From assembly GCA_964639255.1 (NCBI GenBank), contig CAZXDP010000013.1:1-53764 (forward strand): 53,764 nucleotides of DNA. The letters are read 5' to 3'. Of the stretch, positions 24,154 through 32,072 are shown one piece after another (position 1 is the stretch's first letter; each line of letters opens with the position of its first letter). Below the pieces are notes generated by a model, which was not told the origin of the DNA, did not search any database, and saw nothing but the letters and a program-made list of their open reading frames with translations. The DNA is from NZQO01 sp964639255. GTDB taxonomy: Bacteria; Bacteroidota; Bacteroidia; Flavobacteriales; Flavobacteriaceae. A program made the translations under genes and the position numbers.

Positions 24154-25125
24154 TTATTCTTCAGATTTAAATTTTGAAATGATTTGCATGGCTACCCTAA
24201 GTGCCTCTGTACCCTGTGCTAGGGGCACTACTGGTTTTCGGTCTGCCTGTATCGCATCGGCGAAACTTTCGAGCTCATCCAGAATAGCATTGTTCGCCTC
24301 GATGTGTGGATTGTCGAAATAAATTTGTTTTTTAATGCCTTCGGCATTGGTAAGAATCATCGCAAAGTCATCGGGCGTTTCGGGAGCATCCTTCATCTTT
24401 ACTACCTCACATTTCTTATCGAGGAAATCTACTGCTATATACGCATCGCGCTGAAAGAATCGCGCTTTTCGCATTTTCTTCATCGAGATGCGGCTAGCAG
24501 TAAGGTTGGCCACGCAGCCATTTTCAAACTCGATGCGCGCATTGGCGATATCTGGTGTATCGCTAATTACCGATACCCCGCTGGCGTTGATGTGTTTTAC
24601 CTGGGAGTTTACCACGCTTAAAATGGCATCGATGTCATGGATCATCAAATCCAATACCACCGAAACGTCCGTTCCCCTAGGATTGAACTCTGCCAAGCGA
24701 TGCGACTCGATAAACATAGGGTTGTTGATCATGTGGTTTACCGCCATAAATGCCGGATTGAACCGCTCTACGTGGCCCACCTGTCCGCGCACACCGTACT
24801 TTTTGGCAAGATCGCGAATCTCCTCTGCCTCGGCGACCGTATGTGTTATGGGTTTTTCAATAAATAGGTGCTTGCCGGCCTCCACCACCTTCTTTGCGCA
24901 TTCAAAATGATGCAGGGTGGGTGTGACCACATCTACCATATCGCACGCCTCTATTAGAGCCTCCATGCTAGGAAAAGCACGGTAGCCCAATTCAGCTTCT
25001 ACCTTTTTGGCGGCCTCGGCATTGGCATCAAAAAAACCTACCAGTTCGTACTTGGTAGATTGCTGTAACAATTTCAAGTGGATTTTCCCTAGATGACCCG
25101 CACCTATCACTCCGGCTTTTAGCAT
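24154..25125 (-). CDS. Gfo/Idh/MocA-family NAD(P)-dependent oxidoreductase
   Basis: 323 aa. An N-terminal Rossmann fold (GAGHLGKIH at residues 8-16), the EKPITHT motif with the conserved lysine near residue 95, GHVERFNPAF, and a C-terminal alpha/beta substrate domain (DLMIHDIDAILSVV). The substrate, possibly a sugar or cyclitol, is not apparent. It is the first gene of the minus-strand run Gfo/Idh, Hbd, DUF1015, YggS, driven by a TAnnTTTG box 16 bases upstream. Confidence 0.92.
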   Translation of the reverse strand: MLKAGVIGAGHLGKIHLKLLQQSTKYELVGFFDANAEAAKKVEAELGYRAFPSMEALIEACDMVDVVTPTLHHFECAKKVVEAGKHLFIEKPITHTVAEAEEIRDLAKKYGVRGQVGHVERFNPAFMAVNHMINNPMFIESHRLAEFNPRGTDVSVVLDLMIHDIDAILSVVNSQVKHINASGVSVISDTPDIANARIEFENGCVANLTASRISMKKMRKARFFQRDAYIAVDFLDKKCEVVKMKDAPETPDDFAMILTNAEGIKKQIYFDNPHIEANNAILDELESFADAIQADRKPVVPLAQGTEALRVAMQIISKFKSEE

Positions 25126-25141
25126 GCGTTAGCGTTTTTCA

Positions 25142-25149
25142 CAAAGGTA
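25142..25149 (-). promoter_or_regulatory. Predicted Gfo/Idh operon promoter box
   Basis: TACCTTTG on the minus strand lies 16 bases before the ATG at 25125, in the 176-base divergent gap with pcm. Confidence 0.5.
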
Positions 25150-25273
25150 AGGCTTTGGAAGCAAGATTAAAAGTAGAAAGGAATTGAAGTTGCGTATGTT
25201 TGTTCTTTCAGAAATTTCTGAAATTATGATGGAAGAAGCCACGCCTAGCCTTATATTTTTAAGCGGTATGTTG

Positions 25274-25281
25274 TAATTTTG
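25274..25281 (+). promoter_or_regulatory. Predicted pcm promoter box
   Basis: TAATTTTG fits TAnnTTTG and ends 20 bases before the ATG at 25302. Confidence 0.5.
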
Positions 25282-25301
25282 CGATACTAGCAACCACTAC
25301 T

Positions 25302-25943
25302 ATGAAAGATACCTATACCCACCAAGGAATGCGAAAACAGTTGGTAAAAATCCTGAAAAAAAAAGGGATTGCCGATGAGCGCGTTCTAGAGGCCATCAAT
25401 AAGGTGCCCCGCCACCTCTTTATGGACAGTGGTTTTGTGGACCACGCTTATATGGACAAGGCCTTTCCCATTGCGGCCGATCAAACCATTTCGCAACCCT
25501 ACACCGTGGCCCGCCAAACAGAATTGCTAAAAGTAAATAAAGGCGATAAAATATTGGAAATAGGCACCGGAAGCGGATATCAAACCGCTATATTGCTAGA
25601 ACTGGGCGCCCAGGTATACAGCATTGAGCGACAGAACGAGCTCTTCAAGAAAACAAAATTGTTCCTTCCCAAAATTGGCTACCGCGCCAAAAAACTCATC
25701 TTTGGAGATGGGTACAAGGGATATGAAGAAGAAGCCCCGTACGATGGCATTATCGTGACCGCTGGCGCCCCTTTTGTGCCCAAACCATTGTTGGCACAAC
25801 TTTCCAAAGGTGGAAGATTGGTCATTCCCGTTGGGGAAACAGATCAAATTATGACCGTCTTTACACGAACGAGTGATACCGAGTTCGAAAAACAGGAACA
25901 CGGAGCCTATCGATTTGTACCGCTATTGGAGAATAAAAACTAA
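25302..25943 (+). CDS. pcm: Protein-L-isoaspartate O-methyltransferase
   Basis: This enzyme methylates isoaspartyl residues in ageing proteins to start their repair. The protein is 213 aa. The blocks VPRHLFM, ADQTISQPYTVA, LEIGTGSGYQTAIL (SAM motif I) and PYDGIIVTAGAP with GGRLVIPVG are all present. It stands alone on the plus strand. Its TAA overlaps the dapD TAG on the other strand, so the two genes converge with no spacer. Confidence 0.95.
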   Translation: MKDTYTHQGMRKQLVKILKKKGIADERVLEAINKVPRHLFMDSGFVDHAYMDKAFPIAADQTISQPYTVARQTELLKVNKGDKILEIGTGSGYQTAILLELGAQVYSIERQNELFKKTKLFLPKIGYRAKKLIFGDGYKGYEEEAPYDGIIVTAGAPFVPKPLLAQLSKGGRLVIPVGETDQIMTVFTRTSDTEFEKQEHGAYRFVPLLENKN

Positions 25944-26755
25944 ACGGCTACATTATATTCTCTTAAGGCATCATTCAGGGAAGTTTTCTTGTTGGTGCTC
26001 TCCTTCCGCTTTCCAATAATCAAGGCGCACGGCACTTGATATTCCCCGGCAGGGAATTTTTTGGTATAGCTCCCGGGTATCACTACCGACCGGGCAGGAA
26101 CCACCCCTTTGGTTTCTTTGGGCGATGTTCCGGTTACATCGATTATTTTGGTCGAGGCTGTAAGTACCACATTGGCCCCCAATACCGCTTCTTTCTCTAC
26201 ACGAACCCCTTCCACAACGATGCAACGCGACCCAATAAAGGCGTTGTCTTCGATAATTACGGGAGCCGCCTGCAAGGGTTCGAGTACACCGCCAATACCT
26301 ACTCCACCACTTAAATGCACGTTTTTTCCAATTTGGGCGCAGCTTCCCACGGTGGCCCACGTATCGACCATAGTCCCTTCGTCTACATAAGCTCCAATGT
26401 TTACATAACTGGGCATCATGATAACACCCTTGGAAATATAGGCCCCATAGCGCGCCACGGCGTGGGGAACCACGCGAATACCCTTGGCTTCGTACCCAGA
26501 TTTCAATGGAATCTTGTCGTGATATTCAAAAATGCCTGCTTCCATCGTTCGCATTTTTTGAATGGGGAAATAAAGAACCACTGCTTTCTTTACCCATTCG
26601 TTCACCTGCCAACCGGTGGATACGGGCGCAGCGCAGCGAAGCTCGCCTTCGTCGCACAAACGGACCACCTCCCGTATGGCGTTGATGGTTTCAGGGTCGG
26701 TCAATAGGGAACGATCTTCCCAAGCTCTCTCTATCGTGGCTTGTAGTTTTTTCAT
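25940..26755 (-). CDS. dapD: Tetrahydrodipicolinate N-succinyltransferase DapD
   Basis: DapD transfers succinyl from succinyl-CoA to tetrahydrodipicolinate in the succinylase branch of lysine/diaminopimelate synthesis. The 271-aa protein has an N-terminal helical domain (IERAWEDRSLL) and left-handed beta-helix hexapeptide repeats (VNIGAYVDEGTMVDTWATVG, GGVGIGGVLEPL, IGSRCIVVEGV). An in-frame ATG two codons upstream exists; I prefer 26755 because MKKLQATIE matches the family. It converges on pcm with overlapping stop codons and is divergent from ruvX. dapA lies at 3188. Confidence 0.95.
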   Translation of the reverse strand: MKKLQATIERAWEDRSLLTDPETINAIREVVRLCDEGELRCAAPVSTGWQVNEWVKKAVVLYFPIQKMRTMEAGIFEYHDKIPLKSGYEAKGIRVVPHAVARYGAYISKGVIMMPSYVNIGAYVDEGTMVDTWATVGSCAQIGKNVHLSGGVGIGGVLEPLQAAPVIIEDNAFIGSRCIVVEGVRVEKEAVLGANVVLTASTKIIDVTGTSPKETKGVVPARSVVIPGSYTKKFPAGEYQVPCALIIGKRKESTNKKTSLNDALREYNVAV

Positions 26756-26774
26756 GAACACACGTACTTTTCAG

Positions 26775-26782
26775 CAAAGATA
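26775..26782 (-). promoter_or_regulatory. Predicted dapD promoter box
   Basis: TATCTTTG on the minus strand ends 19 bases before the ATG at 26755. Confidence 0.5.
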
Positions 26783-26833
26783 AATGGCATATCAATAAAC
26801 AGCCCATTTTTAGCATACTATTTTACAAACCCG

Positions 26834-26841
26834 TATTTTTG
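26834..26841 (+). promoter_or_regulatory. Predicted ruvX promoter box
   Basis: TATTTTTG fits TAnnTTTG and lies 6 bases before the ATG at 26848. A T-run at 26807-26811 lies near -33. Confidence 0.6.
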
Positions 26842-26847
26842 CGCTGT

Positions 26848-27258
26848 ATGGGACGCATCCTTGCCATAGACTACGGAACAAAGCGCACGGGCATCGCCGT
26901 GACCGATGAGCTGCAAATGATAGCTTCTGGTTTAACCACGGTGCCTACGGAAGCACTCTTGGGGTTTTTAAAGGAATACGCTGCAAGCGAGACGGTAGCG
27001 CACATTGTGGTGGGCGAGCCGAAACAAAAGGATGGAACTCCTTCGGAAGTGGAAAAGCATATTCAGAAATTTCTGAAGCAGTTAAAAAAAGCCTTCCCAA
27101 ACGTAACTATAAGCAGGGCCGACGAACGCTATAGTAGCAAGCGGGCGTTCCAAACTATGATTGATAGCGGCCTGAAGAAAAAACAGCGCCAGAACAAAGC
27201 GCTTATCGACGAAATAAGCGCCACCATTATCTTACAAGATTTTCTGTACACAAACTAA
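26848..27258 (+). CDS. ruvX: RuvX/YqgF-family Holliday junction resolvase-like nuclease
   Basis: 136 aa, the full length of this RNase H-fold family, implicated in Holliday-junction resolution and in 16S rRNA 5' maturation. The acidic residues are in place: DYGTKRTGIAV near the start, VVGEPKQKDG in the middle and DERYSSKRA plus LIDEISATIIL near the end. The start at 26848 (MGRILAIDYG) fits the promoter box; an earlier in-frame codon at 26839 would overlap that box. def follows after 6 bases, making a ruvX/def operon. Confidence 0.94.
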   Translation: MGRILAIDYGTKRTGIAVTDELQMIASGLTTVPTEALLGFLKEYAASETVAHIVVGEPKQKDGTPSEVEKHIQKFLKQLKKAFPNVTISRADERYSSKRAFQTMIDSGLKKKQRQNKALIDEISATIILQDFLYTN

Positions 27259-27264
27259 AGCAAT

Positions 27265-27855
27265 ATGATATTACCCATTGTCGCCTACGGAGACCCTGTA
27301 CTTCGAAAAAAGACCAAGAAAATCGAAAAGGAGTATCCAAACTTGGAAGAACTTATCGAGAATATGTTCGAAACCATGTACGGCGCGCGCGGCATCGGTT
27401 TGGCCGCTCCGCAAATTGGCGTGCCCATACGTTTGTTTATCGTAGATGCCACCGCCTTCGAGGACGATGAGGATCTATCAGAAGATGAACGCGCGTACCT
27501 GTCTAATTTTAAGCGGGTGTTCATTAACCCTATAATTTTGAAGGAAGAGGGCGATGAATGGGCTTTCAACGAAGGGTGTTTGAGCATTCCCGATGTAAAT
27601 GAAGATGTTTTCCGACAGCCCGAGGTAACCTTGCAGTACCAAGATGAAGCATTTAACTCGCATACCGAGACCTTTACCGGGATTGTGGCGAGAATCATTC
27701 AGCACGAGTACGACCATATCGAGGGAATATTGTTTACCGATAAGTTATCACCGCTGAAGAAGAGGTTGATTAAAGGAAAACTCGCCAATATTTCGAAAGG
27801 GAAAATCGACGTGCGCTACCGCATGCGCTTTCCCATGGCGAAAAAGAAACGTTAA
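27265..27855 (+). CDS. def: Peptide deformylase
   Basis: Def removes the N-terminal formyl group from nascent proteins. The 196-aa protein has all three metal/active-site motifs: GIGLAAPQIG, EGCLSIP (metal Cys) and QHEYDHIEG (metal histidines, catalytic Glu near residue 148). Length is typical for Bacteroidota forms with an acidic insertion (FEDDEDLSEDERAYLSNFK). It is linked to ruvX upstream by 6 bases and precedes DUF5606. Confidence 0.97.
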   Translation: MILPIVAYGDPVLRKKTKKIEKEYPNLEELIENMFETMYGARGIGLAAPQIGVPIRLFIVDATAFEDDEDLSEDERAYLSNFKRVFINPIILKEEGDEWAFNEGCLSIPDVNEDVFRQPEVTLQYQDEAFNSHTETFTGIVARIIQHEYDHIEGILFTDKLSPLKKRLIKGKLANISKGKIDVRYRMRFPMAKKKR

Positions 27856-27860
27856 GGCCC

Positions 27861-27891
27861 TTGCATAAAAAAACCAAACCGTGCATATTTG
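27861..27891 (+). promoter_or_regulatory. Near-consensus promoter upstream of DUF5606
   Basis: TTG at 27861-27863 and CATATTTG at 27884-27891 are 20 bases apart. The -7 box has C for T at its first position. The box ends 29 bases before the ATG at 27921. Confidence 0.45.
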
Positions 27892-27920
27892 CAAGCCTTA
27901 AATAAAAAGGAATCCATTCT

Positions 27921-28340
27921 ATGAGCTTAGAAAAAGTGCTATCCATTACCGGAAAACCCGGTCTTTACAAATTGAAAACCCAAACCCGTAGCGGATTCTT
28001 GGCAGAATCCCTGCACGACGGAAAGAAGATCAACGTAAGCGGGCGCCACAATGTAAGCCTACTTTCTGAAATTGCCATTTATACGCTTACCGAGGAGAAA
28101 CCGCTTCGGGAGGTATTTGCCAAGATTTATGAAAAGGAAAACGGCGGCCAGGCCATTAGCCATAAGGAGCCCAATATAAAGCTAGAGGAATATTTCTTTG
28201 AGGTCTTGCCAGACTACGATGAAGATCGCGTCTATGCCAGCGACATCAAGAAAGTGATACAGTGGTACAATATTCTGCAGAAAAATGGGATAACAGACTT
28301 CACTGAAACGTCTAAGGAAGCCTCTTCCGAAGAAGAATAA
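27921..28340 (+). CDS. DUF5606 protein
   Basis: 139 aa, soluble, no signal peptide. The N-terminal block MSLEKVLSITGKPGLYKLKT resembles a small beta-barrel domain, followed by RSGFLAESLHDGKKI, ISHKEPNIKLEEYFFEVLPD and YDEDRVYASDIKKVIQWYN. By recollection this is the DUF5606 family that lies between def and mazG in flavobacteria. Its acidic tail ends SKEASSEEE. No function is known to me. A strong terminator follows. Confidence 0.88.
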   Translation: MSLEKVLSITGKPGLYKLKTQTRSGFLAESLHDGKKINVSGRHNVSLLSEIAIYTLTEEKPLREVFAKIYEKENGGQAISHKEPNIKLEEYFFEVLPDYDEDRVYASDIKKVIQWYNILQKNGITDFTETSKEASSEEE

Positions 28341-28360
28341 ACGCATAAAGACAACGCCGA

Positions 28361-28388
28361 GCCCCAATGATCCCATTGGGGCTTTTTT
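28361..28388 (+). terminator. Rho-independent terminator after DUF5606
   Basis: GCCCCAAT (28361-28368) pairs perfectly with ATTGGGGC (28375-28382), with a 6-base loop, followed by six Ts. Confidence 0.92.
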
Positions 28389-28401
28389 GATCTTTTTAGC
28401 G

Positions 28402-28409
28402 TAGCTTTG
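28402..28409 (+). promoter_or_regulatory. Predicted mazG promoter box
   Basis: TAGCTTTG fits TAnnTTTG and lies 15 bases before the ATG at 28425, just after the upstream terminator. Confidence 0.5.
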
Positions 28410-28424
28410 TCAAAATCGCTATCC

Positions 28425-29198
28425 ATGAATTCCCGAAAAGCCCAATTGCAATCTTTAGACCGTCTCCTCACAATTATGGACGAGCTACGCGAACAATGTC
28501 CCTGGGATCGCAAGCAGACAATGGAAAGTTTGCGCCACCTTACCATCGAGGAAACCTATGAACTGGGGGATGCTATTTTAGACAACGATTTAGAAGAGGT
28601 ACGTGGCGAACTTGGAGATTTATTATTACACATCGTTTTTTATGCCAAGATTGGCAGCGAGACTAATGCCTTTGATATTGCCGATGTCGCCAATCAAATT
28701 TGCGACAAACTCATTGCGCGGCACCCCCATATATACGGCGATATATCGGTGGAAAACGAAGAGGAAGTAAAACGGAACTGGGAAAATTTGAAGCTTAGGG
28801 AAGGCAAAAAAAGTGTTTTGGAAGGCGTGCCAAAGAGCCTGCCAGCTCTGGTAAAGGCCAATCGCATACAGGATAAGGTTGCAGGAGTAGGTTTCGACTG
28901 GGAAGAACCCCAGCAGGTTTTTGAAAAGCTGAAGGAAGAACTGCAAGAGCTTCAACTGGAGGTACAGCACGGCAAACGAGATGGGATTGAAAGTGAATTT
29001 GGTGATGTGCTTTTCTCTATGATCAATTACGCTCGATTCCTGAAAATCGATCCGGAAAATGCTTTGGAACGTACCAATAAAAAATTTATAAAGCGGTTTC
29101 AGTACCTAGAACGGAAGGCGGCCGAATTAGACAAGCCCTTGCGAGATATGACTTTGGCAGAGATGGATGTGTTTTGGGAAGAAGCAAAGCTTCAGTGA
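28425..29198 (+). CDS. mazG: Nucleoside triphosphate pyrophosphohydrolase MazG
   Basis: MazG hydrolyses (d)NTPs to monophosphates and pyrophosphate, cleaning the nucleotide pool. The 257-aa protein has two MazG repeats, the first with REQCPWDRKQT and the metal-binding EETYELGDAI, the second with EELQELQLEV and ESEFGDVLFSMINYARF. A TTG-started form from 28407 is possible but would overlap the promoter box, so I chose 28425. It ends 4 bases before the stop of the convergent methyltransferase gene. Confidence 0.94.
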   Translation: MNSRKAQLQSLDRLLTIMDELREQCPWDRKQTMESLRHLTIEETYELGDAILDNDLEEVRGELGDLLLHIVFYAKIGSETNAFDIADVANQICDKLIARHPHIYGDISVENEEEVKRNWENLKLREGKKSVLEGVPKSLPALVKANRIQDKVAGVGFDWEEPQQVFEKLKEELQELQLEVQHGKRDGIESEFGDVLFSMINYARFLKIDPENALERTNKKFIKRFQYLERKAAELDKPLRDMTLAEMDVFWEEAKLQ

Positions 29199-29202
29199 TA
29201 GT

Positions 29203-29838
29203 TCAAGACTTGGCTAGCTTAATAACGCGTTCGGTTATTTCGCAACAGGAAAATCCAATTTCCCTGGCAATCCACAAAAGTGTTTTTTCTGAATAGAACA
29301 CCACGTGCGTGGGATCGTTTTTGTAATGCCACTGTTCAAATTCCCTCTGGTTATCAATTAAGTCAGTCATACAATATAAGACGCCCCCGGGCAACAAATA
29401 CGTGTGTAATGCCCTAAACTCTTTTAAGGGTTGGTGAAAATGTTCGATAACCTCACAGCAAATGGCAAAATTGTATGTTTCTTTAAGTACTTCGGGATGG
29501 TTATGGAAAAACGGGTCATAAAGTTTCATTGTATATCCCGCTGCTTCCAAAAGCATAGCGGCAACAGGCCCAGTACCGGCACCATAGTCTAGCCCTCTCG
29601 CACTTCCTTCAAAATCTTCACAAACCTTCGTTATCAAAGGTTTGACGAATTCTTGATACCCTATATCTGCCACATCGTTCTCGTGGAGTAAATACCTGTT
29701 GCGCTCTTCCAGGGGCGTCGGGAAAGTACTGCGTTGCCTGAAAATACAACCACAACTAGGGCATTCGTAAAAAATGGTACAATCTATCACAGCCTTTTGC
29801 CGTACGGTTTTCTCACGGCAAACTAGGCATGGCTCCAT
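29203..29838 (-). CDS. Class I SAM-dependent methyltransferase with N-terminal zinc ribbon
   Basis: 211 aa. The first 35 residues hold CLVC and CPSCGC, a probable zinc ribbon. A class I methyltransferase fold follows: LDYGAGTGPVAAML (SAM motif I, about residues 81-94), LYDPFF, CCEVIEHFHQP and LLPGGVLYCMTDL. This two-part design is seen in small-molecule, sugar and protein methyltransferases, and I cannot name the substrate. It follows the DUF349 gene by 5 bases, so it is probably cotranscribed with it, and it converges with mazG. Confidence 0.82.
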   Translation of the reverse strand: MEPCLVCREKTVRQKAVIDCTIFYECPSCGCIFRQRSTFPTPLEERNRYLLHENDVADIGYQEFVKPLITKVCEDFEGSARGLDYGAGTGPVAAMLLEAAGYTMKLYDPFFHNHPEVLKETYNFAICCEVIEHFHQPLKEFRALHTYLLPGGVLYCMTDLIDNQREFEQWHYKNDPTHVVFYSEKTLLWIAREIGFSCCEITERVIKLAKS

Positions 29839-29843
29839 AAAGT

Positions 29844-31967
29844 TTAGGTATTTCTAACCGACTTTATCTTCTGAAGTTTTTCTTTCCAGACTTCCAATTG
29901 CTCTTTATGCCGGGCAATGTTCTTGTGGACTTCCCTTACCAACGGATTGTCATCATCGACGTGCTGGAAAAATCCGAGATTGTTCTCCAATTGGCGAATT
30001 TCATCTTCTACTTCGGTAATCTTTTTGGAAATAAAAAAGTGCTCGTTTTTTAGCTTTCGCTCGTCCTCCCTATTGGTTAGGGTGTTAAGCTTGTTTTCAA
30101 ATTTAATAAGCTCTGCTTCCTTCTTACCTAAGTCAATTTGCTTAAAATGCGCATCGAGTACCTTATTGAAGTCCCGTTCAATCGCGCGTTTTCCATAAGG
30201 TACTTTACCTATTTTCTTCCACTCATCAATTTTTTCCTTTATCGCCTTCAAATCGGTTTTCCTATCGCCAGTCAATTCCAGGGCCTGTAAGGATTCCAAC
30301 GTTTTTTTCTTGGCCTCGAAATTTTCGACCTCCTCTTTATTGGCTTCGTTTTTCTGAGCGTGCAGGCGGTCGAAATAATGGTTGCATGCCGCTTTGAACT
30401 GCTTCCACACCTTGTCGCTATCCTTGCGGGGCACATGACCGATCTTTTTCCAGTCGGCCTGTATCTTTTTCATTAAGGGCGTAACGGCATCAAAATCATC
30501 GCTTTCCTTGTTTTCTTCGGCAATTTTAATGAGCTCCCTCTTTTTCTCTAAATTTTCGTACTGCTGCTTTTTCTGATTTTTATAAAAGGCATTTTTCGCC
30601 CGGTTGAAATCGCGCGTAGCTTCCTTAAATGCGTTCCATATTCCTTTGTTGAGCGCTCTGGGCACCTTGCCAAGGGCAAAGTAGGCATCTCTAAGTTCTT
30701 GCACTTTTTTGATGGACTGTTGCCACCCTTGATGGCTCTCCTTGGTTTGTTGGTGTACTTCGCGAATGGCCTCTACCACTTCTTTTTTCTTATCGTAATT
30801 GGCCTCGTATTCTTTTTCCTGTTCCTTTAAAAGGTCGTGGCGTTTGTCGTGTATGGTTTTGGTAGCAGCACTGAATTTTTCCCAAACCTCTTCGCGGTAC
30901 TCCTTGGCAACGGGCCCCACTTCTTCCTTCCACATTTTATGCAGCATTTGCAGTTCCCGAAAAGCCCTATTCACATCTTCCATTTGGGCTAGCTCTTCGG
31001 CACGGCCAATAAGTTTCAGTTTTTGGTCAAGGTTGTGCTTAAAGTCCAAATCACGAAACTCCCGGTTCAGATGCAAAAAATCGTAAAAGTTCTCTACGTG
31101 GTGGTGGTAATTGTTCCAAACGAAATTGTATTTATCCCGGGGAATGGGCCCAGCGGTATGCCAGCGATCCTGAATATCCTTAAAATGCTTGTAAGTAGTA
31201 TTTATGTTTTCTTCAGCATTGAGCAATCCCTTTAGCTCCTCTATAAGCTCTAAGCGCTTAGATAGATTTGCCTGTAGGTCCCGTTTCAGATTCTTGTAGT
31301 AGTTGTTTCGTTTTTCCTTGTACTCGAAAAAAAGTGAATCGAATTCTTTCTTTATGGGATTGGTGTAATAGAAATCGATAATATTGCCGCCTTCTGAAAG
31401 AAATTCCTCTTTCTTCTGCTCTAGCTCTTCATTGAATTTGGCATTGAATTCTGCCCGAATTTCCTCGATGTCGTTTTTAATATGCTGCACCGATTTTTCA
31501 TTCAAGAGCTTCTTGAATTCTGAAATGAGCTCCCGCTCGGAAAGCGCGCTGTAATCTTTGGTCTCGTCCTCTTCCTCTTCGTCTGCATCATCGCTAGACG
31601 AAATCTCCTCTTCGTCGTGCTCTTCGTGCTCTTCGTCAGCTTCCTCCACGTTTTCTATAGCCTTGGCATCCTCTTCTTTGGCTGCTTTTTTCTCAGTGTC
31701 GGCATTTTCGTTGTGGGCCTCCTCCTGAACTTTGTTCTTGTTGGCTGCCGATTCCTCAATTATTGCATTGACCGCATCTTCGTTGTCCTCTGTTTCCTCT
31801 GTCTTTTCCGGCACCGATTTTTCTGAAACTGCCTCGGTTTCTTCAGTCATCGCCTGTTCTAAGGTGGCTCCTTCAGCAGCATCGTGTTGGGAATTGTCAG
31901 TAGTATTCGCAGAAGAATCGTCGGTATTGGGCGCGTGTGGGTCTTCGTTCAATTCTTTTTCAGACAT
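29844..31967 (-). CDS. DUF349 repeat protein with acidic N-terminal tail
   Basis: 707 aa from the chosen start. The first 130 residues are very rich in Glu, Asp, Ala and Asn (DNEDAVNAIIEESAANKN; EEADEEHEEHDEEEI) and are probably disordered. The rest is alpha-helical and charged, with about five DUF349 repeats recognisable as W..G.VP.....W..F: RWHTAGPIPRDKYNFVW, MWKEEVGPVAKEYREEVW, AYFALGKVPRALNKGIW, DWKKIGHVPRKDSDKVW and EWKKIGKVPYGKRAIERDF. No enzyme motif is present. DUF349 proteins are uncharacterised in Bacteroidota. An ATG 13 codons further upstream is also in frame; MSEKELNEDP at 31967 has AAAGAA just before it. CACCTTTG at 32030-32037 on this strand may be the promoter box. Confidence 0.9.
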   Translation of the reverse strand: MSEKELNEDPHAPNTDDSSANTTDNSQHDAAEGATLEQAMTEETEAVSEKSVPEKTEETEDNEDAVNAIIEESAANKNKVQEEAHNENADTEKKAAKEEDAKAIENVEEADEEHEEHDEEEISSSDDADEEEEDETKDYSALSERELISEFKKLLNEKSVQHIKNDIEEIRAEFNAKFNEELEQKKEEFLSEGGNIIDFYYTNPIKKEFDSLFFEYKEKRNNYYKNLKRDLQANLSKRLELIEELKGLLNAEENINTTYKHFKDIQDRWHTAGPIPRDKYNFVWNNYHHHVENFYDFLHLNREFRDLDFKHNLDQKLKLIGRAEELAQMEDVNRAFRELQMLHKMWKEEVGPVAKEYREEVWEKFSAATKTIHDKRHDLLKEQEKEYEANYDKKKEVVEAIREVHQQTKESHQGWQQSIKKVQELRDAYFALGKVPRALNKGIWNAFKEATRDFNRAKNAFYKNQKKQQYENLEKKRELIKIAEENKESDDFDAVTPLMKKIQADWKKIGHVPRKDSDKVWKQFKAACNHYFDRLHAQKNEANKEEVENFEAKKKTLESLQALELTGDRKTDLKAIKEKIDEWKKIGKVPYGKRAIERDFNKVLDAHFKQIDLGKKEAELIKFENKLNTLTNREDERKLKNEHFFISKKITEVEDEIRQLENNLGFFQHVDDDNPLVREVHKNIARHKEQLEVWKEKLQKIKSVRNT

Positions 31968-32072
31968 TTCTTTCAATGTTAGGTTCGTTATTCTTGGAAC
32001 CGTCAAGATACTAACAACTGCTCAAATGGCAAAGGTGGTAGGGCATTTTTAAATTTAGTGGTGGGCGGTGGG

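Noticed and set aside
24488..24910. Open frame on the plus strand inside the Gfo/Idh gene
   Set aside because: It overlaps a gene with clear family motifs on the other strand and shows no start signal or homology.
31560..31967. Acidic low-complexity stretch as a frameshift product
   Set aside because: Codons follow the same reading frame with sensible usage and no stop, and the composition (Glu, Asp, Ala) is typical of acidic tails.
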